Source: an uncultured Clostridia bacterium (lineage in GTDB: Bacteria; Bacillota; Clostridia; Christensenellales; Borkfalkiaceae). From it: a DNA stretch of 7,551 nt. The stretch covers positions 1 to 7,551 of the forward strand of contig CAMAJQ010000026.1 of the NCBI GenBank assembly GCA_945835865.1. The letters run 5' to 3'. Below, piece by piece: positions 6,698 to 7,551 of the stretch (position 1 is its first letter; each line of letters opens with the position of its first letter). A model generated the notes under the pieces. The model did no database searches. It was not told the DNA's origin and saw only the letters and a program-made list of their open reading frames with translations. The position numbers were made by a program, and so were the translations under genes.

Positions 6698-7551
6698 ATG
6701 ACGGGATTATATAAAAAACAACGGAATTTCTGGGGGTGGATCTTCTGCATTCCCGCAATCGTTTCGTTGCTGCTGTTCGTCGTCTATCCGATTGCGTTTT
6801 CCGTCCTGCTCAGTTTCACGGACGTGCGCTATCAGGTGACCAGCCTCAAGTTCAAAGGATTTTTCAATTATCAGTATCTCTTCACCAATTCCACGACGCT
6901 GTTCTGGCCGTCTCTTCTCAACAGTCTGAAGTTTTCTCTGATCTCCACGGCGCTGCAGGTCTCCCTCGGATTTCTGATCGCTTATCTGATCTATAAAATG
7001 AAAGGAGGGCTGCAAACGGTTTTCCGCGTGCTGATCTACGTCCCCGTCGTCCTGCCTGCGCCCGTCGTTTCGGTCATGTGGAAATTTATTTTCGCGCACG
7101 AAAACGGACTTCTCGACAGGGTTTTGCTGGCGCTTGGTTTTCACGATCTGCCCGCATGGCTGGTCACGCCGGGCTGGTCCATGGCGGCGGTCATCGTCGC
7201 CAATACCTGGTGGTTTATCGGCACGACGATCATTCTGTATTTCGTATCGATGAATTCCGTTCCGAAGGATTGTCTGGAGGGGGCGAAGATCGACGGCGTA
7301 AACCGTTTTCAGGAACTGATTTATTTCATTCTGCCGCTGACGTTTTCGATGACGAAAGTCAATCTCGTGATGTCTCTGGTCGGAGGGATCAAGAATTTTA
7401 CCCTGTTTTTCCTTCTGACCGAGGGGGCGGGGGATTCCAAGGTCGTCGGACTGATCATCTTCAACACCATGTATAAAAGCCATAATTTTTCACTTTCGGT
7501 CACGATGTCCATCGTGCTGAGTCTGATCCTTGCCGTGTTCGTCTGGTTCGG
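6698..7551 (+). CDS. ABC sugar importer permease, MalF/UgpA type (3' end beyond window)
   Basis: The first 284 residues of a membrane-spanning permease; the frame stays open to the window edge, so the gene is partial only because of the window. It starts with MTGLYKKQRN and the membrane helix FWGWIFCIPAIVSLLLFVVY. Further helices lie at about 76-99, 108-131, 162-184, 211-240 and 265-284. The cytoplasmic EAA loop that contacts the ATPase is present: EGAKIDG (194-200) followed by ILP (211-213). The order binding protein then permease is standard for CUT1 importers, and a MalG-type second permease would be expected next. The ATP-binding subunit is often encoded elsewhere in Firmicutes. An AAGGA overlapping the previous stop (6683-6687) is the likely ribosome site, about ten bases before the ATG; the gap to the binding-protein gene is 13 bases. 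Confidence 0.93.
   Translation, partial: MTGLYKKQRNFWGWIFCIPAIVSLLLFVVYPIAFSVLLSFTDVRYQVTSLKFKGFFNYQYLFTNSTTLFWPSLLNSLKFSLISTALQVSLGFLIAYLIYKMKGGLQTVFRVLIYVPVVLPAPVVSVMWKFIFAHENGLLDRVLLALGFHDLPAWLVTPGWSMAAVIVANTWWFIGTTIILYFVSMNSVPKDCLEGAKIDGVNRFQELIYFILPLTFSMTKVNLVMSLVGGIKNFTLFFLLTEGAGDSKVVGLIIFNTMYKSHNFSLSVTMSIVLSLILAVFVWF

Noticed and set aside
5548..6750. Long open frame of 400 codons on the minus strand, and similar ones at 2061-3113 and 4450-5424
   Set aside because: Each lies opposite a gene with clear family motifs or repeats. Their products are rich in Arg and His with no recognisable domain. The plus-strand genes rarely use codons that read as stops on the other strand, which explains the length.
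7078..7476. Open frame of 132 codons near the window end
   Set aside because: It is an out-of-frame shadow of the permease, whose true frame starts at 6698 and stays open to the edge with a complete EAA loop.

Overview
The window reads as the 5' part of one carbohydrate-utilisation operon from a Gram-positive anaerobe, most likely an uncultured gut-type Clostridia lineage. This placement is inference. It rests on strong GGAGG-type ribosome sites before two genes, a lipoprotein-type sugar-binding protein next to a MalF-type permease, a membrane-anchored surface protein with a lysine-rich tail, and a cytosolic hydrolase of a type common in Clostridia and Bacteroidetes. Composition is moderately GC-rich and looks uniform across the genes, with no sign of insertion sequences, phage genes, RNA genes or CRISPR.

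Layout: positions 1-33 form a hairpin followed by Ts that looks like the terminator of an upstream unit. A near-perfect palindrome with a central CG (41-58) then resembles a LacI-family operator and sits just before the first gene. Four genes follow, all on the + strand with gaps of 31, 18 and 13 bases: (1) a 1017-residue cytoplasmic glycoside hydrolase resembling the GH106/alpha-L-rhamnosidase-like superfamily (72-3125); (2) a 693-residue secreted, C-terminally anchored protein built of three degenerate jelly-roll-like repeats (3157-5238); (3) a family 1 extracellular solute-binding lipoprotein (5257-6684); (4) a MalF/UgpA-type ABC permease, cut off by the window end (6698-7551). A 7-bp intercistronic hairpin lies directly before the ribosome site of gene 2. 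There is no gene-free stretch over 300 bases.

Proposed working model (inference): the anchored protein binds a glycan or cell-surface carbohydrate, the lipoprotein and permease import an oligosaccharide, and the cytosolic hydrolase trims it. A second permease would be expected just beyond the window. The least ordinary parts are the anchored three-repeat protein with its Cys-containing C-terminal anchor, and the two regulatory palindromes.
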